DNA from: Aphodomonas sp964553125
Lineage (GTDB): Bacteria; Bacillota; Clostridia; Christensenellales; Aristaeellaceae
Length of the DNA stretch: 36,016 nucleotides
Reading direction: 5' to 3'
Assembly (NCBI GenBank): GCA_964553125.1
Contig: CAZKJW010000012.1
Coordinates: forward strand, 1 to 36,016
Shown here: in pieces, positions 9,722 to 17,053 of the stretch
Numbering within the stretch: position 1 is the stretch's first letter
Layout of the letters: every line of letters starts with the position of its first letter
The notes under the pieces: generated by a model
Database searches by the model: none
Seen by the model: the letters and a program-made list of their open reading frames with translations, nothing else
What the model was told of the DNA's origin: nothing
Made by a program: the position numbers and the translations under genes

Positions 9722-9762
9722 AAAAGGGTTCTCCGGGGGACGATGACCGGGGAACCTTTTTT
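9722..9762 (+). terminator. Rho-independent terminator after the ABC exporter operon
   Basis: An imperfect stem pairs AAGGGTTCTCCGG with CCGGGGAACCTT around a loop of about ten bases, followed by a T run (9757-9762). It lies 45 bases after the stop codon of the exporter. Confidence 0.8.
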
Positions 9763-10136
9763 GTATTTTATCCCGCTCTCATGCAATAAATTCTCTTGCG
9801 CTAAAGGCAGAGACTAATTAGAATGTATAGATGTAGAAGAAGTATATCTTATGGAACTACNNNNNNNNNNNNNNNNNNNNNNNNNNNNNNNNNNNNNNNN
9901 NNNNNNNNNNNNNNNNNNNNNNNNNNNNNNNNNNNNNNNNNNNNNNNNNNNNNNNNNNNNGGCAGAGACTAATTAGAATGTATAGATGTAGAAGAAGTAT
10001 ATCTTATGGAACTACATACTGAGAAAAACATTGATTTCAGAGTAAAATACAAATACACGTCACGACAGAAGTGAAATATCGTAAATGGACTCGGCTCGCT
10101 TATTATGAGGATCATAAATCGAAAAGGGGACTTGCC
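9763..10136. other. AT-rich intergenic segment with an assembly gap and duplicated 55-mer
   Basis: No gene is visible here. The segment is much richer in A and T than its neighbours. The 55 bases at 9806-9860 are repeated exactly at 9961-10015, on either side of the 100 N at 9861-9960. A 55-base overlap at both contig edges is what an unresolved de Bruijn graph node with k=55 leaves behind, so the real sequence probably runs straight through with a single copy. A branch in the graph would also mean this sequence occurs elsewhere in the genome or varies between strains. Confidence 0.7.
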
Positions 10137-10922
10137 ATGCTCGGTGCGATTATCGGCGATATCGTCGGCTCAATTTATGAATTTGTGCCGCACAAATCGA
10201 AGGTGTTTCCGCTGTTTTCGCGGCAATCGATGTTTACGGATGACACCGTGATGACGCTGGCCGTGGCGGAAGCGCTTTTGAACGGGGGAACGGCGCAGGA
10301 TTATATCGCCGCCATGCGGCGATTGGGGCGGCTTTACCCTGATTGTGGCTATGGTCTCGCCTTTGAGACATGGCTGGAGCAGGATGAACCGGCGCCCTAT
10401 TCCAGCTGGGGAAACGGTTCGGCTATGCGCGTTTCGCCTGTCGCGTGGTTTTATGATTCCTTGGAGGCGGTGGAAAGGGGCGCTGAAACCAGCGCCGCCG
10501 TAACCCACAACCATCCGGAAGGAATTCGGGGCGCGCAGGCGACGGACGTTGCGGTTTTTCTGGCAAGGACGGGGCGCGATAAGCAGGAGATTTTGCAATA
10601 CATCGAAAAACGTTTCGGCTATGATTTGAGCTTGACCTGCGATGAAATCCGGCCGAACTACTGCTTCAACGAAACGTGCCGGGAAACAGTTCCGCAGGCG
10701 ATTATCGCATGGCTGGACAGCGACTGCTTTGAGGACGCAATCCGCAACGCGGTGTCGCTGGGCGGCGACAGCGATACATTGGCGGCGATTACCGGCGCAA
10801 TCGCGCAGGCGGATTACGGCATCCTGCCCGCTATTGCCAGACAGGCTTATGCGCGGCTGGATGAGCCGCTGCAAAGGATTTGCACGGCGTTTATGCAGAA
10901 AGCTATGTGCGAGAAATGCTGA
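10137..10922 (+). CDS. ADP-ribosylglycohydrolase family protein
   Basis: A 261-residue protein of the DraG/ARH fold, which removes ADP-ribose from proteins, nucleic acids or small molecules using a dinuclear Mg centre. I chose ATG 10137 because AGGGGA at 10125-10130 precedes it and the family motif GAIIGDIVGS begins two residues later. Family landmarks are in order: GDIVGSIYEF at the N-terminus, FTDDTVMTLA (metal-binding TDD), a central GNGSAMRVSPVAW, THNHPEGIRGA, and near the C-terminus GGDSDTLAAITGAIA (metal-binding DSD). The length and all metal ligands fit an active enzyme. It stands alone between the AT-rich segment and a hairpin, with no ADP-ribosyltransferase nearby, so its substrate cannot be inferred from context. 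Confidence 0.93.
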   Translation: MLGAIIGDIVGSIYEFVPHKSKVFPLFSRQSMFTDDTVMTLAVAEALLNGGTAQDYIAAMRRLGRLYPDCGYGLAFETWLEQDEPAPYSSWGNGSAMRVSPVAWFYDSLEAVERGAETSAAVTHNHPEGIRGAQATDVAVFLARTGRDKQEILQYIEKRFGYDLSLTCDEIRPNYCFNETCRETVPQAIIAWLDSDCFEDAIRNAVSLGGDSDTLAAITGAIAQADYGILPAIARQAYARLDEPLQRICTAFMQKAMCEKC

Positions 10923-10994
10923 TGTGCAAAGCCGGGGGAAGATCCGTGTCGACTTGACGCGCGTTCAGGTTTGTGCTCTTATATTCCAACAAGA

Positions 10995-11030
10995 AGCCGT
11001 GCTTCGCCTGAAACGGGCAGAAGCACGGCT
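10995..11030. terminator. Hairpin terminator between convergent genes
   Basis: An 11-bp perfect stem, AGCCGTGCTTC / GAAGCACGGCT, with a loop of 14 bases. It is followed by T-rich sequence on both strands (TTTCGGTTTT on plus, TTCTTGTT on minus). It lies between the glycohydrolase gene and the convergent AbrB-like gene and could serve both. Confidence 0.65.
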
Positions 11031-11179
11031 TTCGGTTTTATGTGCTTTCGCACGAACAATCACCGGCCGAGCCGATGCAATGGAAAAGCTGTCGCGGCAT
11101 GGCGCTCAGGCGAGAATTCGTTTCGGAAAAGCCGTCCGCAAAAATCAATGTGCCCGTCCCTGCAAAAGCGCCTTGCACC

Positions 11180-11356
11180 TTATTTCCAGCCGACGCGCCT
11201 GCCAAGCTCGCACATCGCCGCGCAGAACCGTTCGCGCGCTGTCCATGTTGTCCACGGCGGGTCGCCCTCGCGAATACGCAGCGTCCGGCGAATCTCCTTG
11301 GGGATAACCACACGTCCCAGCTCGTCGATGCGGCGGACAATGCCCGTTGCTCTCAT
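11180..11356 (-). CDS. Short SpoVT/AbrB-like DNA-binding protein (truncated relative to SpoVT)
   Basis: A 58-residue protein starting at ATG 11356 on the minus strand. The first 33 residues (MRATGIVRRIDELGRVVIPK, then EIRRTLRIREGDP) are an almost textbook SpoVT/AbrB swapped-hairpin DNA-binding domain. After GDP the sequence turns into an unrelated Trp- and Arg-containing tail and stops. Full SpoVT is about 178 residues with a C-terminal GAF-like domain; I find no trace of that domain in any downstream frame. The ribosome binding site is GAGGAGG (minus, 11373 to 11367) with ten bases of spacing, and a sigma-G type promoter lies upstream. It may be a decayed spoVT copy or a genuine small AbrB protein of the forespore. 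The DNA-binding call is firm; functionality is uncertain. Confidence 0.75.
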   Translation of the reverse strand: MRATGIVRRIDELGRVVIPKEIRRTLRIREGDPPWTTWTARERFCAAMCELGRRVGWK

Positions 11357-11406
11357 TAAAAAAACGCCTCCTCTTGTTTGGATCGACCTGTGCGGTTCTG
11401 CGAGGA

Positions 11407-11436
11407 TAGTATGACAGCCGGAATTCGCTTTTATGC
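11407..11436 (-). promoter_or_regulatory. Sigma-G type (forespore) promoter for the AbrB-like gene
   Basis: On the minus strand GCATA (11436 to 11432), 18 bases and CATACTA (11413 to 11407) match the sigma-G consensus known from Bacillus subtilis (GHATR, 17-18 bases, CATWHTA). Transcription would start near 11400, leaving about 45 bases before the ATG. spoVT is a sigma-G gene in Bacillus, which agrees. The assignment is by consensus match only. Confidence 0.65.
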
Positions 11437-11469
11437 TCCCGCGCAGGGCGCGGAAAAAAACGGCAGCGC

Positions 11470-12126
11470 AGGCAAAAAGCGGCGTGACGAACCATGCAGC
11501 GGGTTTGCCGAGAAAGCAGCGTGCAGGTGAAAATGAAATCGGACGCGGCGGCGTACCCGCAGTGATTTCCGGAAGAAAACGATTGCTTTGCGGATTTCAC
11601 ACATGGAATCCGCGAGGGTTCAAGTGCAATCCGGTGGGACAGTCGCGGCGTGACGAACCATGCAGTGGGTTTGCCGAAAGAGCCGCGTGGAGGTAAAAAT
11701 GAAATCGGACGCAGCGGCGTGCCCGCAGTGATTTCTGGAAGAAAACGTCCCCCTTGCGGATTTCACACATGGAATCCGCGAGGGTTCAAGCACAATCTGG
11801 CGAGGGCGGTCGCGGCGTGACGAACCATGCAGTGGGTTTGCCGAAAGNNNNNNNNNNNNNNNNNNNNNNNNNNNNNNNNNNNNNNNNNNNNNNNNNNNNN
11901 NNNNNNNNNNNNNNNNNNNNNNNNNNNNNNNNNNNNNNNNNNNNNNNCAATCTGGCGAGGGCGGTCGCGGCGTGACGAACCATGCAGTGGGTTTGCCGAA
12001 AGAGCCGCGTGGAGGTAAAAATGAAATCGGACGCAGCGGCGTGCCCGCAGTGATTTCTGGAAGAAAACGTTCCCTCACGGATTTCACGTCCGGAATCCAC
12101 GGGCTTCGAGTGCAGTCCGGCAACGG
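11470..12126. repeat. Tandem repeat, unit about 166 bp, three or more copies, each with a hairpin
   Basis: The landmark CGTGACGAACCATGCAG recurs at 11483, 11649, 11816 and 11971. The first spacings are 166 and 167 bases. The last two landmarks flank a 100-N gap and may be the same copy duplicated at contig ends, so the true number is at least three. Each unit carries an inverted repeat; the best is CCCTTGCGGATT (11751-11762) with AATCCGCGAGGG (11773-11784). The first unit is the most diverged. Open frames running through the repeat on the minus strand have no recognisable protein features and keep frame only where units differ by a multiple of three. I treat it as non-coding DNA of unknown role. 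Confidence 0.75.
11848..11947. other. Assembly gap (100 N) inside the tandem repeat
   Basis: A run of exactly 100 N. The 55 bases at its left (11793-11847) are identical to the 55 bases at its right (11948-12002), so the gap is likely an unmerged 55-base contig overlap. Confidence 0.9.
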
Positions 12127-12223
12127 TGAAGCGCGCAGAGGTGTTTGCTTCCGTCCACCACAGCCGGTCAAAAAACTTTGACTGATTGAGCGGCGCACCG
12201 AACCACACGGCGCATTTCGGACG

Positions 12224-12253
12224 TTCACCGCGGCGGCGCAGATGTGCTATAAT
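12224..12253 (+). promoter_or_regulatory. Probable promoter of the LacI-family gene
   Basis: TATAAT at 12248-12253 has an extended TGC in front, with a weak -35 (TTCACC, 12224-12229) at 18-base spacing. A GGCGC-GAAA-GCGCC hairpin with a GNRA-type loop follows in the leader at 12282-12295. Confidence 0.6.
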
Positions 12254-12337
12254 GAAAAGCGGCGGCGGGCGCGCACCAAACGGCGCGAAAGCGCCCTTTG
12301 AATGAAAACAAAAACTGCGCGGAGGGAGGCGCTCATT

Positions 12338-13354
12338 GTGGCGGAAAACCAGCGCGTGAGAATCAGCGATATTGCGGACGAGTTGGGGCTGAGCACTGCA
12401 ACCGTCTCAAACGTGATTCATGGCAAAACAAAGAAAATTTCCGATGCGACCGTCCGGCGCGTGCAGGCGGCGCTGGAGGAGCGGCAGTATATCCCAAGCA
12501 TGGCGGGAATCCTTCTGGCGCAGAATGCTTCGCGGATTATCGGCGTGTTTCTCAACGATCATGAGAAATACGAAGGGCGGCTCATTGAGGATGCGTTCAT
12601 TTCCTCCTCGCTCAATGATCTTTCTGAGGAAATTGAAAGCCATGGCCGCTTCATGATGGTGAAAAAGGCGAAGCGCGCGGAGGAAATTCTGCAATTCGCA
12701 TCCATGTGGAATATGGACGGCGTGGTGGTGATTGGGTTCTGCCGGCAGGATTATATGTATTTGCGAAGCCATATGCGGATTCCCTTCGTGGTCTATGACG
12801 GCTTCTGCGAGAAGCCGGAGCGGATCGTCAACATTACGATTGACAACTATGACGGCGGCCGGCAGGTGGGCGAGCTTTTCAAAAGGCAGGGCCATGCGAG
12901 GGCAATCTGCATTTCGGATAATCTCGTCGGCGTGGACAGAGAACGCATTGAGGGCTTCAGGCGCGGCTTTGGCGAGGCGGGCGTGGAGATTCTGAAGGTG
13001 CCCATGCACAGAGAGGCGCGGCGCGCGTATTATGGCCGCGAGCTGGAGCGGTTTCGCAGGGCGACGGCCGTGTTCGCGGTTTCGGACAGCTACGCTGTTG
13101 ACCTCATTCAATTCCTGCACGAAAACGGCTTCGCCGTGCCGGACGACCTTGCCGTTGCCGGCTTTGACGATATTCCGCTGTGCGGGATGATTTCGCCGAC
13201 CCTCACGACGGTGCGGCAGGACGGCGCGCTGCGGGCAAGGCTCGCGCTTGAAAAGCTGGAGGCGCTTCGGGCAGGCGAATGCACGGAGACGACGATCACG
13301 CTGCCGGTTCGTTTGATTGAGCGGGAGAGCACGCGGCGCGGGGAGAGAAAATAA
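12338..13354 (+). CDS. LacI-family transcriptional regulator
   Basis: A 338-residue protein from a GTG start at 12338, chosen because GGAGGGAGG (12321-12329) lies eight bases in front. An in-frame ATG at 12302 lacks a ribosome binding site and would add 12 residues. The N-terminal helix-turn-helix and hinge are clear (RISDIADELGLSTATVSNVI, then RRVQAALEERQYIPS). The periplasmic-binding-protein-like core follows, with IIGVFLNDHE at its start, GVVVIGF, a DNYDGGRQVGELF segment and the conserved AVAGFDDIPLCGMISPTLTT near the end. It is placed 118 bases upstream of a MATE transporter, and a 16-bp LacI-type palindrome lies in that gap. It therefore probably represses the transporter gene. The effector cannot be inferred; such proteins usually bind sugars or nucleosides. 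Confidence 0.93.
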   Translation: MAENQRVRISDIADELGLSTATVSNVIHGKTKKISDATVRRVQAALEERQYIPSMAGILLAQNASRIIGVFLNDHEKYEGRLIEDAFISSSLNDLSEEIESHGRFMMVKKAKRAEEILQFASMWNMDGVVVIGFCRQDYMYLRSHMRIPFVVYDGFCEKPERIVNITIDNYDGGRQVGELFKRQGHARAICISDNLVGVDRERIEGFRRGFGEAGVEILKVPMHREARRAYYGRELERFRRATAVFAVSDSYAVDLIQFLHENGFAVPDDLAVAGFDDIPLCGMISPTLTTVRQDGALRARLALEKLEALRAGECTETTITLPVRLIERESTRRGERK

Positions 13355-13394
13355 AAGAAAATTTGCACAAAAAGCGGCGCGAAAGTCTGGCTTG

Positions 13395-13440
13395 GGTTAT
13401 GCGTTTAACCTTTGCAATGTCACGGAAATGCGAGTACACT
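13395..13440 (+). promoter_or_regulatory. MATE gene promoter with LacI-type operator
   Basis: TTGCAA (13412-13417), a 17-base spacer and TACACT (13435-13440) form the promoter. Directly upstream, at 13395-13410, lies a 16-bp palindrome GGTTAnnCGnnTAACC with the central CG typical of LacI-family operators. The site borders the -35 box, where a bound repressor would interfere. The adjacent LacI-family protein is the likely ligand by position. Confidence 0.7.
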
Positions 13441-13471
13441 GAGCATGAACGTGTTTTGCGGAGGAATTTGC

Positions 13472-14812
13472 ATGAAAGAACAATCATCTTTTCTGGGCGG
13501 CGTGTGCCGTCTGGCCGTTCCCGTTGCGCTGCAATCCATGCTGCAATCGTCTTTCAGCATTGTGGATCAGGTCATGATCGGGCAGCTGGGGAGCGTCAGC
13601 GTGGCGGGCGTGGGCATTGCGGGCAAGTTTGCGTCCATTTTTTCGGTGGTGGTTTCCGCGGTGGGCGCGGTGGCCGGCATCATGATTTCGCAGTATATCG
13701 GACAGAAGAACAGGCGCGGCGTGCGCCGGGGCTTTTACCTGAACCTGTTTGCGTCGCTGGCGATTGCCGCCGTTTTTACGGCGCTGTGCCTGCTGTTTCC
13801 GGGCGCAATTATGCGCCTGTATACAAAGGACGCGGCGACGGCGCGGGCGGGCGAGGAATATCTTGCCGTCATCGCCGGGACATATTTCCCGATGGCGGCC
13901 GCAACGCTGCTATCGGCGTTTTTCCGCTGCTCGGAAAAACCGAAGCTTCCGCTGTATGCGAGCATTGTCTCGGCACTGCTGAACACGGGGCTGAACTACA
14001 TTCTCATCTTTGGCAAATTCGGCTTCCCGCAGATGGGTGCGCGCGGCGCGGCCGTCGCGACGGTCGTTTCCCAATGCGCGAACGCGCTTCTGATGCTCCT
14101 GATGCTGCCCCGGCGCGACTCCATGCTGGCTCGGGAGGAAAGCGCGCAGGCGCAGCCCTTCAACTGGAAGCAGTATTTTGCCATGCTTGCGCCGATTCTC
14201 GTGTGCGAGGGGCTTTGGAGTCTGGGCGAGAACGTATACGCCGCCATTTACGGCCATATGGGCACGGAAGCCAGCGCAGCCATGACGCTGATCAACCCCG
14301 TGCAGGGACTGGTGATCGGCGCGCTTTGCGGGCTGTCGCAGGCGGCGGGCGTGATCGTCGGCAAAACGCTGGGCGAGGGGGAATACGAGCAGGCGTACCG
14401 CGACTCCAAAAAGCTGATCCTCTACGGCGCGGTAAGCTCTCTCGCGCTGTCCGCCGCAGTGGTTCTGACAAGCGGCTTGTATGTTGAAATCTACAAGGTG
14501 GAGGCGTCCGTGAAGCTGCTGACGCGGCAGATTCTAACGGCGTATGCGCTCGTCGCGCCATTCAAGGTGCTGAATATGATTCTCGGCGGCGGGATCATCC
14601 GCAGCGGCGGCAAGACGCAGTATGTCATGCTGATTGATATCATCGGCACGTGGGGGTTCGGCGTGCCGCTCGGGCTGCTGGCGGCGTTTGTGCTGAAGCT
14701 GTCGATTCCGTATGTGTATTTCATGCTGTCGCTGGAGGAGGCGGTGCGGTTCCTGATTTCGCTTGTCGTGTTCAGGCGCAGAAAATGGATGCAGAGCCTT
14801 CAGGCGGCGTAA
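13472..14812 (+). CDS. MATE-family efflux transporter
   Basis: A 446-residue integral membrane protein; the start at ATG 13472 has GGAGG at 13460-13464. It shows the multiple long hydrophobic segments expected for the 12-helix MATE fold. Signature stretches include PVALQSMLQSSFSIVDQVMI in helix 1 and the loop after it, SQYIGQKN after helix 2 and, in the second half, SQAAGVIVGKTLGEGEYEQA. MATE proteins export cationic drugs, toxins or other organic compounds in exchange for Na+ or H+. The preceding LacI-family gene and operator indicate regulated expression. A MerR regulator with an effector-binding domain follows on the same strand with its own promoter and could also sense drugs. The substrate is unknown. 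Confidence 0.93.
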   Translation: MKEQSSFLGGVCRLAVPVALQSMLQSSFSIVDQVMIGQLGSVSVAGVGIAGKFASIFSVVVSAVGAVAGIMISQYIGQKNRRGVRRGFYLNLFASLAIAAVFTALCLLFPGAIMRLYTKDAATARAGEEYLAVIAGTYFPMAAATLLSAFFRCSEKPKLPLYASIVSALLNTGLNYILIFGKFGFPQMGARGAAVATVVSQCANALLMLLMLPRRDSMLAREESAQAQPFNWKQYFAMLAPILVCEGLWSLGENVYAAIYGHMGTEASAAMTLINPVQGLVIGALCGLSQAAGVIVGKTLGEGEYEQAYRDSKKLILYGAVSSLALSAAVVLTSGLYVEIYKVEASVKLLTRQILTAYALVAPFKVLNMILGGGIIRSGGKTQYVMLIDIIGTWGFGVPLGLLAAFVLKLSIPYVYFMLSLEEAVRFLISLVVFRRRKWMQSLQAA

Positions 14813-14860
14813 GCGGCAGAGGGGAGACGGGGCGCAAAGCGCCGCCGCTGCTGATTTTTT
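14812..14860 (+). terminator. Possible terminator after the MATE gene
   Basis: An outer stem AGCGGC (14812-14817) / GCCGCT (14844-14849) encloses GGCGC-AAA-GCGCC. It is followed, after a few bases, by six T (14855-14860). The pairing is interrupted, so this is a weak call. Confidence 0.4.
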
Positions 14861-14900
14861 GTAAGGCGCCTATGTACAAACTGCATCTGTGTGATATAAT
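14859..14900 (+). promoter_or_regulatory. Promoter and possible operator of the MerR gene
   Basis: TATAAT at 14895-14900 with TGA before it is a clear extended -10 box; no good -35 hexamer is visible at 17 bases. An inverted repeat TTGTA (14859-14863) / TACAA (14875-14879) covers the place where the -35 would be, and GGCGCC sits inside it. This could be the binding site of the MerR protein or of another regulator. Confidence 0.5.
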
Positions 14901-14928
14901 AAACTTAACAAAAAATCAGCAGAGGAAG

Positions 14929-15846
14929 ATGGCGGTGGAGCGACTGACGATCGGTCAGATGGCCGAAATGAACCATGTGACGAAGAAAACGCTGATGCTT
15001 TATCATAAGCACGGCCTGCTCATTCCGGAGGAGGTTGATCCGCTGACCGGTTACCGGTATTATACGCTGGATCAGTGCTCGACGCTGGACATGATTCAGC
15101 GGCTCAAGCAGACCGGCCTGTCGCTGACGGAGATTAAGGAGATTGCGGACAGGCGCGACGTTTCCTATATGCAGAGCATGGTGATGCAGCAGATTGCGCG
15201 GATGCGCCAGTCGATGGCGGAGCTGGAGATGTCGCTTTCCACGGCGCGCGAGCTGGTGAAAACATGCAGCACCTATCAGAACAAGCCGCCCTGCGGAGAG
15301 ATTTCGCTGGAATATATCGAACGCAGGCGCGTGCTGTATTACGAAATTCCGCCCTACGCGGTGCAGAAAAGGTGGGAGGAGGATCCCGGTCTGGGCAACT
15401 GGGAAAGAAGCCTGCGTGTGATCAAGCAGCAGATGCTGGCGGAGGGCTATCCGCTGGCGCTGTTTCATAACGTGGGCTGCGTGATCAGCCGGGAATCGCT
15501 TCTCGATCCGCAGCGCAATTTCGTCTGCACGGGCGGGTATATCTTCTGCCCCGGCCCCGTCGGCGGGCGCGAGAAATGGCTGCCCGGCGGGTATTGCATG
15601 TGTACTATGATCGACCATATGTTCGACGAGGATGGGAATCATCTGGAGAACATGCACGCCAACCGGCTGATGGACGCCATTGAGGAGCAGGGTTACACCG
15701 TGCGCGGGGATTATTACAGCGAAAGCATCGCCGAAACGCCCGCGTTTTTCTATCGCGGCCGTGACATGATGATGCGCCTGCTCATCCCGGTGGAGGTTTC
15801 CAACCCGGAAATTTCACGGTATTACCGGCGCAACGAATTCCGGTAG
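14929..15846 (+). CDS. MerR-family regulator with GyrI-like effector-binding domain
   Basis: A 305-residue protein. The N-terminal MerR helix-turn-helix is clear (LTIGQMAEMNHVTKKTLMLY, then HKHGLLIPEEVDPLTGYRYY). A coiled-coil dimerisation helix follows at about residues 75-110, and then an AraC-effector/GyrI-like domain to the end, as in BmrR-type multidrug sensors. The start is uncertain: ATG 14929 lies only three bases from GAGG (14922-14925), while the in-frame GTG at 14935 has ideal spacing and gives a protein two residues shorter. MerR proteins act at promoters with 19-bp spacers. One such promoter lies in this window, upstream of the convergent cytochrome operon at 18623-18653, but its dyad does not resemble the inverted repeat upstream of this gene, so a link is only a possibility. 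Confidence 0.9.
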   Translation: MAVERLTIGQMAEMNHVTKKTLMLYHKHGLLIPEEVDPLTGYRYYTLDQCSTLDMIQRLKQTGLSLTEIKEIADRRDVSYMQSMVMQQIARMRQSMAELEMSLSTARELVKTCSTYQNKPPCGEISLEYIERRRVLYYEIPPYAVQKRWEEDPGLGNWERSLRVIKQQMLAEGYPLALFHNVGCVISRESLLDPQRNFVCTGGYIFCPGPVGGREKWLPGGYCMCTMIDHMFDEDGNHLENMHANRLMDAIEEQGYTVRGDYYSESIAETPAFFYRGRDMMMRLLIPVEVSNPEISRYYRRNEFR

Positions 15847-15900
15847 CTTCCATTATATAGGCGGAAAGCGGCGCAGTCCGGACGGAAACGCCTGATAGAT

Positions 15901-15923
15901 ATAGAGCCGCAGGGCGGCTCTAT
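15901..15923. other. Perfect 10-bp hairpin of unknown role
   Basis: ATAGAGCCGC pairs with GCGGCTCTAT around a 3-base loop. No T run follows on either strand, so it is not a classical terminator. It sits between the MerR gene and the main bidirectional terminator. Confidence 0.5.
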
Positions 15924-15958
15924 GTTCCGCAAGCGTTACAAGAGCAATATACACAGAA

Positions 15959-15995
15959 AAAACCGGCCTGTGCCCATGCGGCACAGGCCGGTTTT
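15959..15995. terminator. Strong bidirectional terminator
   Basis: A 16-bp stem, AAAACCGGCCTGTGCC / GGCACAGGCCGGTTTT, with a 5-base loop. It ends with T on both strands (extra A residues at 15957-15958 give six T on the minus strand). It separates the MerR gene (plus) from the convergent oxidoreductase operon (minus). Confidence 0.93.
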
Positions 15996-16016
15996 GCTGT
16001 TGTGTGCGTTTTGCGG

Positions 16017-17030
16017 TTATTCCACCGTGAACGCTACGCTCGAGGCCATCGGGGAGACCTTGCCGTCCGCGGTGCGGCAGCGCACGTCGAGGCGATACTC
16101 GCCGGGGGTGCTGGCGTCGTAGGTGAAGTACCAGTAGACCCACTTGGTGGTGGAGGTGTCCTTCGTCTCGAACGAAGTCCACGTGTTGCCGCCGTCCATG
16201 GAGAACTCCACGGCGGAAACCGCCACGTCGTAATCGTCGGCGTAGCCCTCGAAGGTGATCTGGCTGCCCGCAGCAAATTTCGTGTCGGCGAAATCGTTGA
16301 GAACGCTGATCTTCGCGCGCTGCGCGTCGTCCGGCTCGGCGAGAGAATCTGCTTCGTCGGCGTGGATGAACTCAATTTCCGTAACCTGGCGGGTGAAGTA
16401 GTTGGCCGCAGAGCCGGGCATCCACAGCTGCACGGGGCCGCCGTTTTCGGGCTTGAGCCCTTCTCCACCCACCTTGTAGACGAGCATGGCGTTGCGCTCA
16501 ATCGCCTTTTCCAGCGAGACGGACACGCCGTAGCCGTCGGAGCCCTTGACGACGACGGCGTTCACGTCGTCCTCAAGCTGTGCCATTTCCACCACGTTTT
16601 CCAGCGGAAGCCCCGTCACCTGCACGTTGACGATGGACGGGCTCATGGCGCAGGAACACTTGAGAATGTCGTCCTTGCCGTTTTCCATCAGCTCGGACAT
16701 GGTCAGCTGGAAGCTGCGCTCGAGCTTGCCGCCGACGTTGAGATAATAATCGACCGTCTTGTCGGCCGTATCCTCGAAAACGAAGTTCGGGGAGGCGCAG
16801 GCGGCGGTGGCCGCCGTGCCAAAGAGGCTGAACACGCTGTCGGAAGGCGTCATCACGTTCTGCTCAAAGCGGAAGGAGCCGGACACGTTTTCCACTGCAT
16901 CGTAGGTTTTGTTTTCGTTCTGGGTGATCACGAAATCAGCGGCCGCGTCTTCCGCCATGGCGGCGACGGCGCTCGTGCTCATCATCAGGCCGGACACGCC
17001 GGCGAGGATGCGCTTCATTTTTTTTGCCAT
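16017..17030 (-). CDS. Secreted sulfite-oxidase-fold (molybdopterin-type) protein
   Basis: A 337-residue protein starting at ATG 17030 (minus), with GGAGAGGAG upstream. Residues 1-26 are a signal peptide (MAKKMKRILAGVSGLMM..., ending AAMA). The middle (about 85-250) resembles the oxidoreductase molybdopterin-binding domain of the sulfite oxidase family. A Cys-x-Met pair (C127, in KCSCAMS) lies where the Mo-ligating cysteine is expected; VTGLPLENVVEMA and GSDGYGVSVSLEKAI match the known block order. The C-terminus (VSAVEFSMDGGNTWTSFETK, then an Ig-like sheet) corresponds to the Mo-cofactor dimerisation domain. It is a shorter paralogue of the upstream cytochrome-fused protein, lacks heme motifs, and follows it by 23 bases in one operon. 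Cofactor binding is inferred. The export signal looks Sec-type, with no twin arginine, which is odd for a Mo enzyme. Confidence 0.75.
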   Translation of the reverse strand: MAKKMKRILAGVSGLMMSTSAVAAMAEDAAADFVITQNENKTYDAVENVSGSFRFEQNVMTPSDSVFSLFGTAATAACASPNFVFEDTADKTVDYYLNVGGKLERSFQLTMSELMENGKDDILKCSCAMSPSIVNVQVTGLPLENVVEMAQLEDDVNAVVVKGSDGYGVSVSLEKAIERNAMLVYKVGGEGLKPENGGPVQLWMPGSAANYFTRQVTEIEFIHADEADSLAEPDDAQRAKISVLNDFADTKFAAGSQITFEGYADDYDVAVSAVEFSMDGGNTWTSFETKDTSTTKWVYWYFTYDASTPGEYRLDVRCRTADGKVSPMASSVAFTVE

Positions 17031-17053
17031 GATGTTTTCTCCTCTCCTGCCGC

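Noticed and set aside
11620..12228. Minus-strand proteins encoded in the tandem repeat.
   Set aside because: The frames are created by the repetition, have no ribosome binding site or domain, and drift between units in a way unlike coding sequence.
15901..15923. Second terminator for the MerR gene.
   Set aside because: The hairpin is perfect, but neither strand has a T run after it; the real terminator is at 15959-15995.
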